A stretch of DNA of 40,166 nucleotides from Nocardia transvalensis NBRC 15921 (GCF_000308875.1 NZ_BAGL01000008.1:1-40166), one strand, 5' to 3'. Shown: positions 32,380-40,166, counted from the first letter of the stretch. Program-made: numbers and translations. Notes: generated from the letters alone by a model not told the origin.

Positions 32380-34659
32380 CTACTTGCAGTTGTCGTCGGC
32401 CGCGTTCACGTGCTCGAGGTCGGACGGCAGTGTGGCCGGAGTCTCCCCGTCCGCACCTCCCGCCGCGGCGGTCGGCACATCCGGCAGCGGGCTGCCGAAC
32501 GGCGTCGGCGCGTGTACGGTCCCGCCGAAATCGGAGCCCAGCGCCAGCTCGACGATGCTGCCCAGTCCGGAGGTCGACTCCAGCGTCGCGCCCGGAATCG
32601 CGGACGCCACGGTCGCGGCCTCGGCCTCGTGGCCGGACGAGTAGCGCACCTTGGTCGCCGGGATCGTTCCGCCCGAATAGTTTCCGACGTTGTAGATCTG
32701 GAAGCCCTGGTTGGACAGCTTGGTCGCCGTGGTGTTCGCGAGGCCGCCGCTGCCGGAGCCGTTGGAGACCTGCACCGAGAAGGTGCTCGGGTCGACCGCG
32801 GTCTGCTGCTGCTTGGGCGGCGGGGGCGCGGCGGCCTTACTCGGCTCGGGCGCCTTCTTCTCGCCGGGCAGCGGCTGATCGTCGATGACCGCCTTGAAGA
32901 TCTCCTTGATATCCGATTCGCGCGGGATCTCGTTGCCGTAGGAGGTGGTGCCCGCGGTGGGCACGGTCAGGAAGGTGATCGCGCCCGCGTCGACCTTCTG
33001 CAGCGACCGGCCCAGCATCAGCAGATCCTTGGTGTTGACGGCGTCCATGAACGCGTGGTTGGAGAACGCGTTGATGAAGCCGTTGAGCTTGCCGATGTCG
33101 AACAGCACCTTGCTGGACAGCGCGCCGCGCAGCAGCGACGACAGGAACAGCTGCTGGCGGTGGATGCGGTCGTAGTCGCTGCGCTCCTCGCCGTAGACGT
33201 GCCGGGCGCGCACGTAGTCCAGCGCGGTCGGGCCGTTGAGCATCTGGCGTCCGGGATTGGGCAGGATCGTGCCGAGTTCGTCGTCGACGAGCGGTTTCCG
33301 GGTGCACACCTCGACGCCGCCGATGGTGTCGACCATCGAGGAGAAGCCGTTGAAGTCGATGCCGATGAAGTGGCCGATGCGCAGGCCGACGAGCTTCTGG
33401 ATCACCTTGGTCAGGCACTTCGGGCCGCCCAGGGCGTAGGTCGCGTTGAGCTTGTCGCCGGCGGCCTGCGGGAACGTCGTGCTGTTGTAGGTGGCCTTCT
33501 CGTTGTCCCAGCCCTCGCAGGACGGGCGGGTGACGTCGAGGTCGCGGGGGAACGACACCGCGACGACGCGCTGCCGGTTCTCGGGGATGTGCACGAGCAT
33601 GACCGTGTCGGCGCGGGCGCCCTCGGCGTCCTCGGTGCTGCCGGCGCCGACGTTGCCGTCCACACCGGCGCGGGTGTCGGTGCCCACGATGAGGAAGTTC
33701 TCGTCGCCGAGCTGACCGCCGGGGTCGACGATGTCGTCGGATTTCTCGTCCAGCGCCGAGACCTGCTGGAAGCCGTTGTCGGTGGCGCGCAGGTAGTTCC
33801 AGCCGATACCGGTCACCAGCAGGGCCAGCACGGCCACGAAGGCGGTGGTCCCGCGGCCCACCAGCTGTAGGCGCTGCTGCTGGCGCTGCTTGCTCTGGGC
33901 GAGCCGGGAGAGCGTCGGCGCGCCCACGGTCTTGGGGCGGGCGCCGGTCGAGGGCCGCTCCGCCGGGCTCTCGCTCTCGGGGACCGGGAGTTTGTCGGTC
34001 GCGGGGTCGACGGGTGGCCGTCGCCCGCCCGCCGGCGCCGGATCGGACGGCGAGGATCCCGGTGCCCGGATGGACGCCGCGACGGGACCCAGCGCGGCGG
34101 CCGGCGCCACGGTATCGGTGGGGCGATCGTCCGCGCCGGGCGGCGGGGGCGCTTTGTTGCCGCGCGGCGGCGGAGCGGGCTGGCCCTGCGGGGGGACCGG
34201 ATTGCCTTGCGGCGAGGGCGGCTGGTTGCCGCGCGGTTTGCCTTGTGGCGGTGCCTGATTGCCCTGCGGCGGGGGAGCCTGATTGCCGCGCGGCGATAGG
34301 GGCGGTTGGCCTTGCGGCGGTGGTGCCTGGGGTGGGCCCGCATTGCCCCGCGGCGGCGGGTTGCCCTGCGGCGGTTGGTTGCCGCCACGGCGGCGGCGAT
34401 CCGCGGGGGGCGGTGGCGGCGGCGCCGCGGCACGCTCTGCGGCCGCACGTCGCGCTCGCCGCCCGCCACTGCGCTCGTTGTCGACCTTCTGCATCAGGTC
34501 GTGCACGGTCACCGGACCGGAGCCGGACGAGTCGTCGTCGGCGTGCCGGTTACGGCGTGGGGAGGGGTCGTCGTCACCCGAATCGGGAGCAGGGTAGCGC
34601 TCCCACGGGGCGCGACCGCCGGGCCCGGACGTGCGTCCGCGCCGCTCGTCGTCACCCAC
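32380..34659 (-). CDS. LytR-CpsA-Psr (LCP) family wall-polymer ligase with LytR C-terminal domain
   Basis: About 759 residues. The first 270 form a charged, then Pro/Gln/Gly/Asn-rich cytoplasmic region (many PPQGN repeats). One membrane helix follows (about 270-290, FVAVLALLVTGIGW), then the extracellular LCP domain (about 320-580) with LIVGTDTRAG, SFPRDLDV and RARHVYGEERSDYDR. The LytR_C domain (about 630-740) starts FSVQVSNGSGSGGLANTTA. LCP enzymes join arabinogalactan or similar polymers to peptidoglycan. GTG 34659 has GAGGT 7 bases upstream. It matches Rv0822c by position; the long proline-rich N-terminus is the odd part. Confidence 0.93.
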   Translation of the reverse strand: MGDDERRGRTSGPGGRAPWERYPAPDSGDDDPSPRRNRHADDDSSGSGPVTVHDLMQKVDNERSGGRRARRAAAERAAAPPPPPPADRRRRGGNQPPQGNPPPRGNAGPPQAPPPQGQPPLSPRGNQAPPPQGNQAPPQGKPRGNQPPSPQGNPVPPQGQPAPPPRGNKAPPPPGADDRPTDTVAPAAALGPVAASIRAPGSSPSDPAPAGGRRPPVDPATDKLPVPESESPAERPSTGARPKTVGAPTLSRLAQSKQRQQQRLQLVGRGTTAFVAVLALLVTGIGWNYLRATDNGFQQVSALDEKSDDIVDPGGQLGDENFLIVGTDTRAGVDGNVGAGSTEDAEGARADTVMLVHIPENRQRVVAVSFPRDLDVTRPSCEGWDNEKATYNSTTFPQAAGDKLNATYALGGPKCLTKVIQKLVGLRIGHFIGIDFNGFSSMVDTIGGVEVCTRKPLVDDELGTILPNPGRQMLNGPTALDYVRARHVYGEERSDYDRIHRQQLFLSSLLRGALSSKVLFDIGKLNGFINAFSNHAFMDAVNTKDLLMLGRSLQKVDAGAITFLTVPTAGTTSYGNEIPRESDIKEIFKAVIDDQPLPGEKKAPEPSKAAAPPPPKQQQTAVDPSTFSVQVSNGSGSGGLANTTATKLSNQGFQIYNVGNYSGGTIPATKVRYSSGHEAEAATVASAIPGATLESTSGLGSIVELALGSDFGGTVHAPTPFGSPLPDVPTAAAGGADGETPATLPSDLEHVNAADDNCK

Positions 34660-34811
34660 CAAGGAACCTCGCTTTGCTCATCGTCTCCGACCGGACCTTG
34701 ATGTGTTTACCCAAGGCTGGGTGAACCGCTCGGAGGCGCACAGCATCACCGGTCTCGAGCCATGATAACGATTCAGCCACGATGAGCTACTTGAAGGTGG
34801 AACGTCGCAGG

Positions 34812-35960
34812 TCAGCCACCAGAGTGCATGACGTCGGCGGCCGTGGGGACGGACGCGTCCTCCGGATCGTCCAGCCAGCCGTGCGGGAGGCTCACTTTGC
34901 CCGGGGAACCCTGGCGGCCGCGGGGGCCCTCGGCGTCCTTGGGGAAGGGGGCCGTGGGGTCGAGGCGGCCGATCAGGTCCTGGAGTTCGGTGAGGGTCGA
35001 GACCGAGGCGAAGCTGCGGCGGAGGTCGGCGCCGACGGGGAAGCCCATGAGGTACCAAGCCATGTGTTTGCGCAGGTCACGCAGGCCCTTGTCCTCGCCG
35101 TCGTGATCGGCGAGCAGGGTGGCGTGGCGGTACAGGATCTCGCCGACGCGGCCCAGGGTCGGGCCCTCCGGCACCGGGTCGCCGCGCAGCGCCGCCTGCA
35201 GCTCGGCGAACAGCCACGGCTTGCCGAGGCAGCCGCGCCCGACGACGACGCCGTCGCAGCCGGTCTCGTCCATCATGCGCACGGCATCGGCGGCGCTGAA
35301 GATATCGCCGTTGCCGAGCACCGGGACGGTGGTGACGGCCTCCTTCAGCCGCGCGATCGCCGACCAGTCGGCGGTGCCGGAGTAGCGCTGCGCCGCGGTG
35401 CGCGCGTGCAGCGCGACGCTCGCGGCGCCCTCCGCCTCGGCGATGCGCCCGGCGTCGAGGAAGGTGACGTGGTCGTCATCGATGCCGATGCGGAACTTCA
35501 CCGTGACCGGAACGCCCGCCGGTTCGGCCGCCGCCACCATGCTGCGCACGATCTCCCCGAACAGCCGCCGCTTGTACGGCAGCGCGGAGCCGCCGCCGAG
35601 CCGGGTCACCTTGGGCACCGGGCAGCCGTAGTTGGTATCGATGTGATCCGCGAGATTCTCGCCGACGATGATCCGGACCGCCTCGGCCATCGTGGCCGGA
35701 TCGACGCCGTAGAGCTGCATCGATCGGGGAAACTCGTTCTCGCCGAACGACATCATGTGCATCGTCTTCGGATCGCGCTCCACGATGGCGCGGGCGGTGA
35801 TCATCTCGCACACGTACAGCGAGGTCGGGCTGCCGAACTCCCGGCACAGTCTCCGGAACGCGAGGTTGGTGATCCCGGCCATCGGCGCGAGCACGACCGG
35901 CGGATCGACCGCATAGGGGCCGATCCGCAGCTGGGGGCGCGCCTCGATAACCGCAGTCAT
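34812..35960 (-). CDS. dusB: tRNA-dihydrouridine synthase, DusB-like
   Basis: FMN enzyme that reduces uridine to dihydrouridine in the tRNA D-loop with NADPH; 382 residues. TIM-barrel start PVVLAPMAGITNLAFRRLCR; catalytic cysteine Cys113 in NYGCPVPKVT; FMN-binding segments VKFRIGIDD, VLGNGDIF and DGVVVGRGCLGKPW; then the helical Dus C-terminal domain. ATG 35960. It is 152 bp upstream of the LCP gene on the same strand, the same pairing as Rv0823c-Rv0822c. Confidence 0.95.
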   Translation of the reverse strand: MTAVIEARPQLRIGPYAVDPPVVLAPMAGITNLAFRRLCREFGSPTSLYVCEMITARAIVERDPKTMHMMSFGENEFPRSMQLYGVDPATMAEAVRIIVGENLADHIDTNYGCPVPKVTRLGGGSALPYKRRLFGEIVRSMVAAAEPAGVPVTVKFRIGIDDDHVTFLDAGRIAEAEGAASVALHARTAAQRYSGTADWSAIARLKEAVTTVPVLGNGDIFSAADAVRMMDETGCDGVVVGRGCLGKPWLFAELQAALRGDPVPEGPTLGRVGEILYRHATLLADHDGEDKGLRDLRKHMAWYLMGFPVGADLRRSFASVSTLTELQDLIGRLDPTAPFPKDAEGPRGRQGSPGKVSLPHGWLDDPEDASVPTAADVMHSGG

Positions 35961-35997
35961 GGTTCCCAGTGTCTCAAACGCGGCGCAGTGGCCGCGG

Positions 35998-36696
35998 TCA
36001 CCGTAGGGAGGCGAGCACCGATTCGCGGGCCTCGCGCAGCAGACGCAGGCCCTCCTCGGCCGTCGCGCGGACCTGATCCGGGCCGCCGCGCTCGGGGCCG
36101 AGCAGGGTGGTGACGGCGGCGGCCATGACCTGTTGAGGGTCGGGGACCGTGCAGTCGTAGGGCAGGTCGGGGGAGAGTTGCGCGTCCACGAAGCCGAGCA
36201 GCAGCGCCTGGAGCGCGTACGCCTGCTGGTCCAGCGGCCAGTCGGTGCGCGCGAGATCGTGCCGCCGCCACACCGGCAGCACCATGTACATCAGGGCGCC
36301 GGGGCCGAGCGTGCCGATCAGATCGCGGCTGCGCGGATGCTCCGCGAGCACGCCCAGCAGATCGGCGTCGCGGGTGTGCAGCGCGCGCACGAAGGGGTGC
36401 TCCAGGCCGGTGGTCGCGAGCCGCGGGAACAGCCGGTGCGGGCGGGCGAGATCCGGATCGGCGGTCAGCGCGCGGACGTACCCGTCCAGCATGGCCAGGA
36501 AGTCCCGGGCGAGCAGACCGTGGAAAAGTTCCTGTTTGGTCTTCCAATACAGGTAGACCGTGCCCTTGCCGATGTGCGCGCGCTCCGCGATCTCGGCGAT
36601 CGTCACCCCCTTGAACCCCCGCATGAACACCAATTCCTTTGCGGCGGCGAGGATTCGGACGGCCTTGTCGGAATCCGCCACACCCGGCGCGGTCAT
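35998..36696 (-). CDS. TetR family regulator
   Basis: 232 residues. N-terminal helix-turn-helix (about 12-58) with ILAAAKELVFMRGFKGVTIA then EIAERAHIGKGTVYLYW and KTKQELF. The ligand-binding half has no recognisable class. ATG 36696 overlaps the stop of the monooxygenase gene (ATGA), so the two are cotranscribed and translationally coupled. The dyad at 37937-37967 in front of the monooxygenase is its probable operator. The order enzyme-then-repressor is the same as in the 6-7 kb hydrolase operon. Confidence 0.92.
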   Translation of the reverse strand: MTAPGVADSDKAVRILAAAKELVFMRGFKGVTIAEIAERAHIGKGTVYLYWKTKQELFHGLLARDFLAMLDGYVRALTADPDLARPHRLFPRLATTGLEHPFVRALHTRDADLLGVLAEHPRSRDLIGTLGPGALMYMVLPVWRRHDLARTDWPLDQQAYALQALLLGFVDAQLSPDLPYDCTVPDPQQVMAAAVTTLLGPERGGPDQVRATAEEGLRLLREARESVLASLR

Positions 36697-37931
36697 CGCG
36701 GCGCTCCCGTCCGGGCGAGATCGCGTTCCTTCATGCGACTCGCCTTGGTGGACTGGACGATTCGCTGGATCGCCGGCCCCGTGCGACGGTCGCGCTGCAA
36801 CCGCCCGAGAATTCGGAAGACCCTGATCTGACGGCGGTTGGCCGGCGTGAAGAACGTGCACATATCGCGCCCGAGACGCTGGTAGTACTCGATGGCCGGG
36901 CGCAGGGCGCGATCCCATTCGGCGCACGCCCGCGCCGGATCGCCGGGATGTCGTCGCAGCATCGTCCCGAGCAGTTGCGCGCCGGTCAGCCCGGCGGAGG
37001 CGCCCATCCCGGAGTACAGGCTCACGCACCAGGCCGCGTCGCCGACGAGCACCACCCGCCCACGGTGCCAGCTGTCCATGCGCACCTGTTCGACCGCGTC
37101 GAACAACACCTCGTCGGTGGCCTCCAGTGCCGCGAGCACCTCCTCGAGCGTGCGGCCCAGGGGCTCGGTGCCGAAGACCGTCCGCATGCGATCGGCGGGC
37201 GCCGCGCCGAGTTCGGCGTCGACGTCGTCGGTGCGATAGGACATGAGCACGGTGGACGGCCGGTCGGCGAACGGGAAGATCCACATCGACCTGTTCGGTT
37301 CCAGCAGGGTCGCGCCGTCGCCGTCGGCGAGATCGCTCAGCGCGCGCTCCAGCCGGAAGGCGGCGATCACGTAGTCGAGCCGGCGCAGATACCGCTCGGG
37401 CGGCCCGAAGGCCAGCGACCGGACCGTCGAGTGCACCCCGTCCGCGCCGATCACCAGATCGAACCGCTCGGTGACCGAGGCGCCCGCGGCGGTGTCGGTG
37501 AGGGTGACGGTCACGCCGTCGGCATCCTGATCGATCCGCGTCGGCGTGGTGGAATAGCGAATGTCGGTGCCGGCGGGCAACTTCGCGTACGCGGCCTGCT
37601 CGATATCCCCGCGCAGCATCATCCACGGCCGGCCCGGGAGATCCTTGAAACCCAACCCGCGCCTGCGGTTTCCGTGGCGGTCGAGCTGGAAGTTGGCGCC
37701 GTCGAACGCCGCCCGGTTGGTGATGCCGTCCAGGATGCCCAGTCGCGCGGCGGCCGCGCGGCCCGTGCCGAACAGCCCGACGAAGTATCCGCCGGTGCGC
37801 CGCCCCGCCGCGCGTTCGACCACGACCGGCGTCCAGCCGATCTGCCGCAGCCGGATCGCGGTCGCGGTGCCGGCGATGCCCAGCCCGACGATCAGGGCCC
37901 TGCCGTTGCTCCGCGTTCTGTCCACCGGCAC
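36693..37931 (-). CDS. FAD-dependent monooxygenase
   Basis: Aromatic-ring-hydroxylase-like flavoprotein (PHBH fold), 412 residues. The dinucleotide motif GLGIAG is at 16-21, preceded by RALIV; the middle motif reads DLVIGADGVHSTVRS and the third GRVVLVGDAAWCVSLYSGMGASAGLTGA, which closes the FAD site. The substrate is unknown; resistance (for example drug hydroxylation) or catabolism are both possible. GTG 37931 is used; GTG 37925, seven bases after a TATTCT hexamer, would suit a leaderless mRNA and is a good alternative. Confidence 0.9.
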   Translation of the reverse strand: MPVDRTRSNGRALIVGLGIAGTATAIRLRQIGWTPVVVERAAGRRTGGYFVGLFGTGRAAAARLGILDGITNRAAFDGANFQLDRHGNRRRGLGFKDLPGRPWMMLRGDIEQAAYAKLPAGTDIRYSTTPTRIDQDADGVTVTLTDTAAGASVTERFDLVIGADGVHSTVRSLAFGPPERYLRRLDYVIAAFRLERALSDLADGDGATLLEPNRSMWIFPFADRPSTVLMSYRTDDVDAELGAAPADRMRTVFGTEPLGRTLEEVLAALEATDEVLFDAVEQVRMDSWHRGRVVLVGDAAWCVSLYSGMGASAGLTGAQLLGTMLRRHPGDPARACAEWDRALRPAIEYYQRLGRDMCTFFTPANRRQIRVFRILGRLQRDRRTGPAIQRIVQSTKASRMKERDLARTGAPR

Positions 37932-37936
37932 AGAAT

Positions 37937-37967
37937 AAACTGACCGATATCGTCATCTGGTCAGTTT
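37937..37967. promoter_or_regulatory. TetR operator dyad in front of the monooxygenase
   Basis: AAACTGACC (37937-37945) and GGTCAGTTT (37959-37967) are exact complements 13 bp apart, and CGATATCG (37945-37952) forms a smaller palindrome in between. The dyad starts 5 bp upstream of GTG 37931, so a bound repressor would block transcription. Confidence 0.65.
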
Positions 37968-38067
37968 GTGAGACGTGACACAGCCGATCTCGTTGTGCGA
38001 CCGGCTGATTACACAACAGCGCCCCGGGTCGCGGAGGCGACGCCGGGGCGCTGGGGGGCGAGAGGTG

Positions 38068-39039
38068 TCAGCTCGCCGAGCTGGAGGCCAGCTGGCGCTC
38101 GCGCTTGGCGGCCTCGCGGGCCAGCATGCGGTCGCGCTGCTCCTCGAACTTCAGGACGTCCTGGCCGAGCTTGTCCAGGAACAGGCCCAGGCGCTCGCGG
38201 GTCTGCTCACCGCGGGCGGTGAAGTCGTCGCGCTCGAAGATCTTCCACTTCTTCAGCACCGGCTGCACCACCTCTTCGAGGTGCTGGCGCAGGTCGTAGA
38301 TGCCGTGCTTGGCCATCAGCACGCCGTTGCGGCGGAAGTTGGGCATGCCCGCGCCGGGCATCTGGAAGTTCTCCAGGATCAGCGTGATCGCGTCCAGCGC
38401 CTGATCGGGCGCCAGATCCAGGGCCGCACCGCACATGTTGCGGTAGAAGATCATGTGCAGGTTCTCGTCGGCGGCGACGCGCTGCAGCATGCGGTCGGCG
38501 ATCGGGTCGTCACAGACCTTGCCGGTATTGCGGTGCGAGACACGGGTGGCCAGCTCCTGGAAGGTCACGTACGCGACCGAGTGCAGGAACCCGGCGTCGG
38601 CCTCGGCGGGCGAGGCGAAGCCGTTGGTCATGTGGATCATCCGGGCCTCTTCGAGGGCGACCGGGTCCACGCCGCGGGTGACGACGAGGTAGTCGCGCAT
38701 GACGATGCCGTGGCGGTTCTCCTCGGCGGTCCAGCGCCCGACCCAGGTGCCCCAGGCGCCGTCCTGGGAGAAGTTCTCGGCGATCTCACGGTGGTACGAG
38801 GGGAGGTTGTCCTCGGTGAGGAGGTTGGTGATCATCGCCGCCTTGGCGACCTCACCGAGCTTCGACTGCGACGGGTCCCAGTCCACGCCCCCCAGCGCGG
38901 CGAAGTTGCGGCCGTCGTCCCAGGGCACGTAGTCGTGCGGGTGCCATTCCTTGGCCATCGACAGGTGCCGGTTGACGTTCTGTTCGGCAACCGGCTCCAA
39001 CTCCGTCAGTAGTTCGAGTTGAGTCAGATCCCTTGCCAT
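38068..39039 (-). CDS. desA1: Acyl-ACP desaturase (DesA1 type)
   Basis: Soluble di-iron stearoyl-ACP-type desaturase, 323 residues, which in mycobacteria is tied to desaturation steps in mycolic acid synthesis. Both iron-binding ExxH motifs are seen: EENRHG (about 110) and ADENLHMIFY (about 195). The N-terminus MARDLTQLELLTELEPVAEQ matches DesA1. ATG 39039 has AAGGG about 8 bases upstream. It corresponds to Rv0824c. A Lys/Arg/Gln-rich C-terminal tail (ending ASSSAS) follows the fold. Small dyads lie 73-104 bp upstream. Confidence 0.95.
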   Translation of the reverse strand: MARDLTQLELLTELEPVAEQNVNRHLSMAKEWHPHDYVPWDDGRNFAALGGVDWDPSQSKLGEVAKAAMITNLLTEDNLPSYHREIAENFSQDGAWGTWVGRWTAEENRHGIVMRDYLVVTRGVDPVALEEARMIHMTNGFASPAEADAGFLHSVAYVTFQELATRVSHRNTGKVCDDPIADRMLQRVAADENLHMIFYRNMCGAALDLAPDQALDAITLILENFQMPGAGMPNFRRNGVLMAKHGIYDLRQHLEEVVQPVLKKWKIFERDDFTARGEQTRERLGLFLDKLGQDVLKFEEQRDRMLAREAAKRERQLASSSAS

Positions 39040-39111
39040 AAACTTTGCCCTTCGGTGTGTCGTACTCGTGTTCGTCAGTCCCCCTTGGCCTTGCCGCCGC
39101 GGCCCATACCT

Positions 39112-39143
39112 TACGGCACCGTAGGTGTGATGCGAAACGCATC
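39112..39143. promoter_or_regulatory. Two small dyads upstream of desA1
   Basis: TACGG-CA-CCGTA (39112-39123) and GATGCG-AAA-CGCATC (39129-39143). They lie in the promoter region of the desaturase gene and may be regulator sites. Both are short, so chance is possible. Confidence 0.3.
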
Positions 39144-39276
39144 TGGGTGACTTCACAGTGTCCGTGATGGAACTCATATGACGACGTCGGGACGGGTACA
39201 GCGGTTCCGAGTGTAGGTGTGCGTGCGGGGCCTCGCAGACTATCGTTGCGGAACCCACAATGTTAGCTTCACGGTG

Positions 39277-39309
39277 AAAAACCGCCCACCGCAAGGGGCG
39301 ATGGGCGGT
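39277..39309 (-). terminator. Intrinsic terminator on the minus strand
   Basis: ACCGCCCA (39281-39288) pairs with TGGGCGGT (39302-39309); on the minus strand the stem is followed by a T run (39277-39281). It would stop transcripts coming from the tRNA side before they reach desA1. The stretch 39144-39454 shows nothing else I can support. Confidence 0.5.
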
Positions 39310-39454
39310 TCGTATGCCACCTGCACGGTCTGCTCCGCCTGCGGATTGCCGGTCTGTGCCTGCGCCCCGCCGAACAGGGCGGGCAGCGTGGCCTTCACCG
39401 CGGCCGAGCGGGCGATACGGAAGATTTGCCAGCTCGTGACCGGAGCGACGACAA

Positions 39455-39482
39455 CGGGCCGGAGCGCTACCGCTCCGGCCCG
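39455..39482 (-). terminator. Terminator of the tRNA-Lys locus
   Basis: Perfect 12-bp stem (39455-39466 with 39471-39482), loop CTAC, starting 7 bases beyond the tRNA 3' end on the minus strand. Confidence 0.65.
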
Positions 39483-39489
39483 TCGAGGG

Positions 39490-39535
39490 TGCCCCCACCA
39501 GGGCTCGAACCTGGGACCTGCGGATTAAAAGTCCG
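39490..39535 (-). tRNA. 3' fragment of tRNA-Lys(UUU), likely attachment site
   Basis: On the minus strand the sequence holds the anticodon arm (loop CTTTTAA, anticodon TTT), the variable loop, a full T arm (CCAGG-TTCGAGC-CCTGG), the 3' acceptor strand TGGGGGC and discriminator A. The 5' acceptor GCCCCCA and a D arm are missing from the bases upstream, and the outermost anticodon-stem pair is already mismatched. This is what integration into a tRNA 3' end leaves at the distal junction. The intact gene would lie at the other end of the element, outside the window. Confidence 0.75.
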
Positions 39536-39807
39536 TTGGTCTCGGTCGCTATCAAACAGCAGGACATTCGTCAATATTCAGGACATAAAAGGTGTTCTAC
39601 GCAGTGAAAATTCGTTCGATATCAGTTTGACTCACGGGGCATGAGCGTACACGCCGATACTCCTATCTGCCCCATTTCTGCCCCATAACGGCCCGATACG
39701 TGCCCCACGTCGTCAAGCTGGCGGGCTAGATGTGTTACCTCATGACCTTGGTCTCGTTGGGCGATTACGCAACTCGTCGGCGGCGCTCTGGCGGCGCGGA
39801 GGAGTGA
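39536..39807. other. Element-side junction DNA without a supported gene
   Basis: Visibly more AT-rich than the rest of the window, with no credible coding region. It contains the TGCCCCA repeats listed separately. I read it as the attachment end of an integrated element. Confidence 0.5.
39666..39708. repeat. TGCCCCA direct repeats (possible integrase arm sites)
   Basis: TCTGCCCCAT occurs at 39666-39675 and 39677-39686 (11-bp period), and TGCCCCAC at 39701-39708. Short direct repeats near an attachment core are typical arm-type sites of tyrosine integrases. Confidence 0.4.
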
Positions 39808-40166
39808 TCACGTGCGCGTGTGCGTTCGGGGTTCGAGTCGACGTAGGTAACGGTGGTTTTCGTGTGTTTGTGTAGATAGAGCTCTATCCGGCGCGGCGTC
39901 GGGTTGGCTGGTGTCCTCCGCTTTGCGCCACCAGGTCTCGGCCTCGGCGAGGTCGTCGCGGTTTTGGAGTAGAACCCCGAGGTTGTTCATGGCGTCGGGG
40001 TTGCCGGTGTCGGCGGCTTTGCGGGTCCAGGTCTCGGCCTCGGCGGAGTCGTTGCGGTCTTGGAGTAGGGCCCCGAGGTTGTTCATGGCGTCGGGGTTGC
40101 CGGTGTCGGCGGCTTTGCGGGTCCAGGTCTCGGCCTCGGCGAGGTTGCCGCGGTCATGGAGTAGAA
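39808..40166 (-). CDS. TPR/Sel1-like repeat protein, C-terminal part
   Basis: The gene enters from the right edge and ends at 39808. The visible 119 residues contain a 32-residue unit (pattern DAMNNLGxLLQxRxDxAEAETWxRKAADTGNP) in about three copies, each predicted to be a helix pair. The DNA repeats with a 96-bp period. The last 30 residues (from AAPDRALST) no longer follow the repeat and are basic, so the end may be degenerate. Such solenoid proteins mediate protein contacts; no function is assigned. A part of the integrated element. Confidence 0.7.
   Translation of the reverse strand, partial: LLHDRGNLAEAETWTRKAADTGNPDAMNNLGALLQDRNDSAEAETWTRKAADTGNPDAMNNLGVLLQNRDDLAEAETWWRKAEDTSQPDAAPDRALSTQTHENHRYLRRLEPRTHTRT

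Noticed and set aside
39310..39440. Minus-strand peptide-like stretch around QIFRIARSAAVKATLPALFGG
   Set aside because: The composition is protein-like, but there is no convincing start codon or ribosome-binding site and it lies between two terminators.
39217..39528. 103-codon plus-strand frame with several cysteines (CTVCSACGLPVCAC)
   Set aside because: It runs through the tRNA-Lys fragment and its terminator in antisense and has no ribosome-binding site; the cysteine pairs look accidental.
39486..39570. A complete tRNA-Lys gene
   Set aside because: No 5' acceptor strand (GCCCCCA) or D arm is found upstream of the anticodon arm, so only a 3' fragment is reported.

Overview
This window reads as chromosomal DNA of a very GC-rich, mycolic-acid-type actinomycete, most likely Nocardia or a close relative. 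The reasons are the codon use, the mycothiol synthase gene, an LmeA-type lipoprotein-like gene, a GlnR regulator, a DesA1-type acyl-ACP desaturase, and gene order. From purM to desA1 the core order follows, as I recall it, M. tuberculosis Rv0809 to Rv0824c: purM, DUF3073, YgfZ, aminodeoxychorismate lyase, FABP/nitrobindin-like, SseC, CysA2 rhodanese, thioredoxin-like, LmeA, GlnR, MshD, PstB, PhoU, LCP, Dus, DesA1. All functions come from reading the sequence; no database search was run.

Layout. 2-2972: end of a dipeptide/oligopeptide ABC importer operon (permease fragment, permease, fused double ATPase), closed by a strong hairpin. 3126-5482: AraC-type regulator, with a cupin protein and an unplaced small protein on the other strand. 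5479-7007: alpha/beta hydrolase plus TetR repressor behind a perfect 21-bp operator. 7181-8281: purM, then three near-perfect inverted repeats. 8602-11828 (minus): DUF3073, type II asparaginase, MOSC protein and YgfZ. 12036-12950: aminodeoxychorismate lyase, probably leaderless. 13065-19199: cydABDC (cytochrome bd oxidase and its CydDC exporter) behind a promoter carrying a 20-bp palindrome and a 12-codon coupled ORF. 19229-19461: an orphan small ORF with a perfect ribosome-binding site and a structured downstream region. 19505-22285 (minus): a sulfur cluster (cysteine-rich leader peptide with attenuator, DUF4395, rhodanese, SseC), then a 31-residue membrane protein overlapping the FABP-like gene. 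22332-23728 (minus): thioredoxin-like protein and LmeA. 23930-25658: glnR and mshD. 25728-29778: PHO box and pstSCAB. 29913-31532: DHA2-type drug exporter. 31610-32281 (minus): phoU. 32380-35960 (minus): LCP protein and Dus. 35998-37967 (minus): FAD monooxygenase plus TetR repressor behind a dyad operator. 38068-39039 (minus): DesA1-type desaturase.

At 39490-39535 there is only the 3' part of a tRNA-Lys(UUU), followed to the right by less GC-rich DNA with repeated TGCCCCA motifs and a tandem-repeat TPR/Sel1-like gene. I read this as the attachment-site end of an integrated element that continues beyond the window.

The genes fall into physiological groups: peptide uptake, microaerobic respiration (cyd), sulfur transfer and thiol chemistry (rhodanese, SseC, DUF4395, thioredoxin, mycothiol), phosphate and nitrogen control (PHO box, pst, phoU, glnR), and cell-envelope lipid or polymer assembly (LmeA, LCP, DesA1). 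The least explained signals are the orphan small ORF/structured RNA at 19229-19461, the coupled mini-ORF before cydA, and the cysteine leader/attenuator at 22145-22251.
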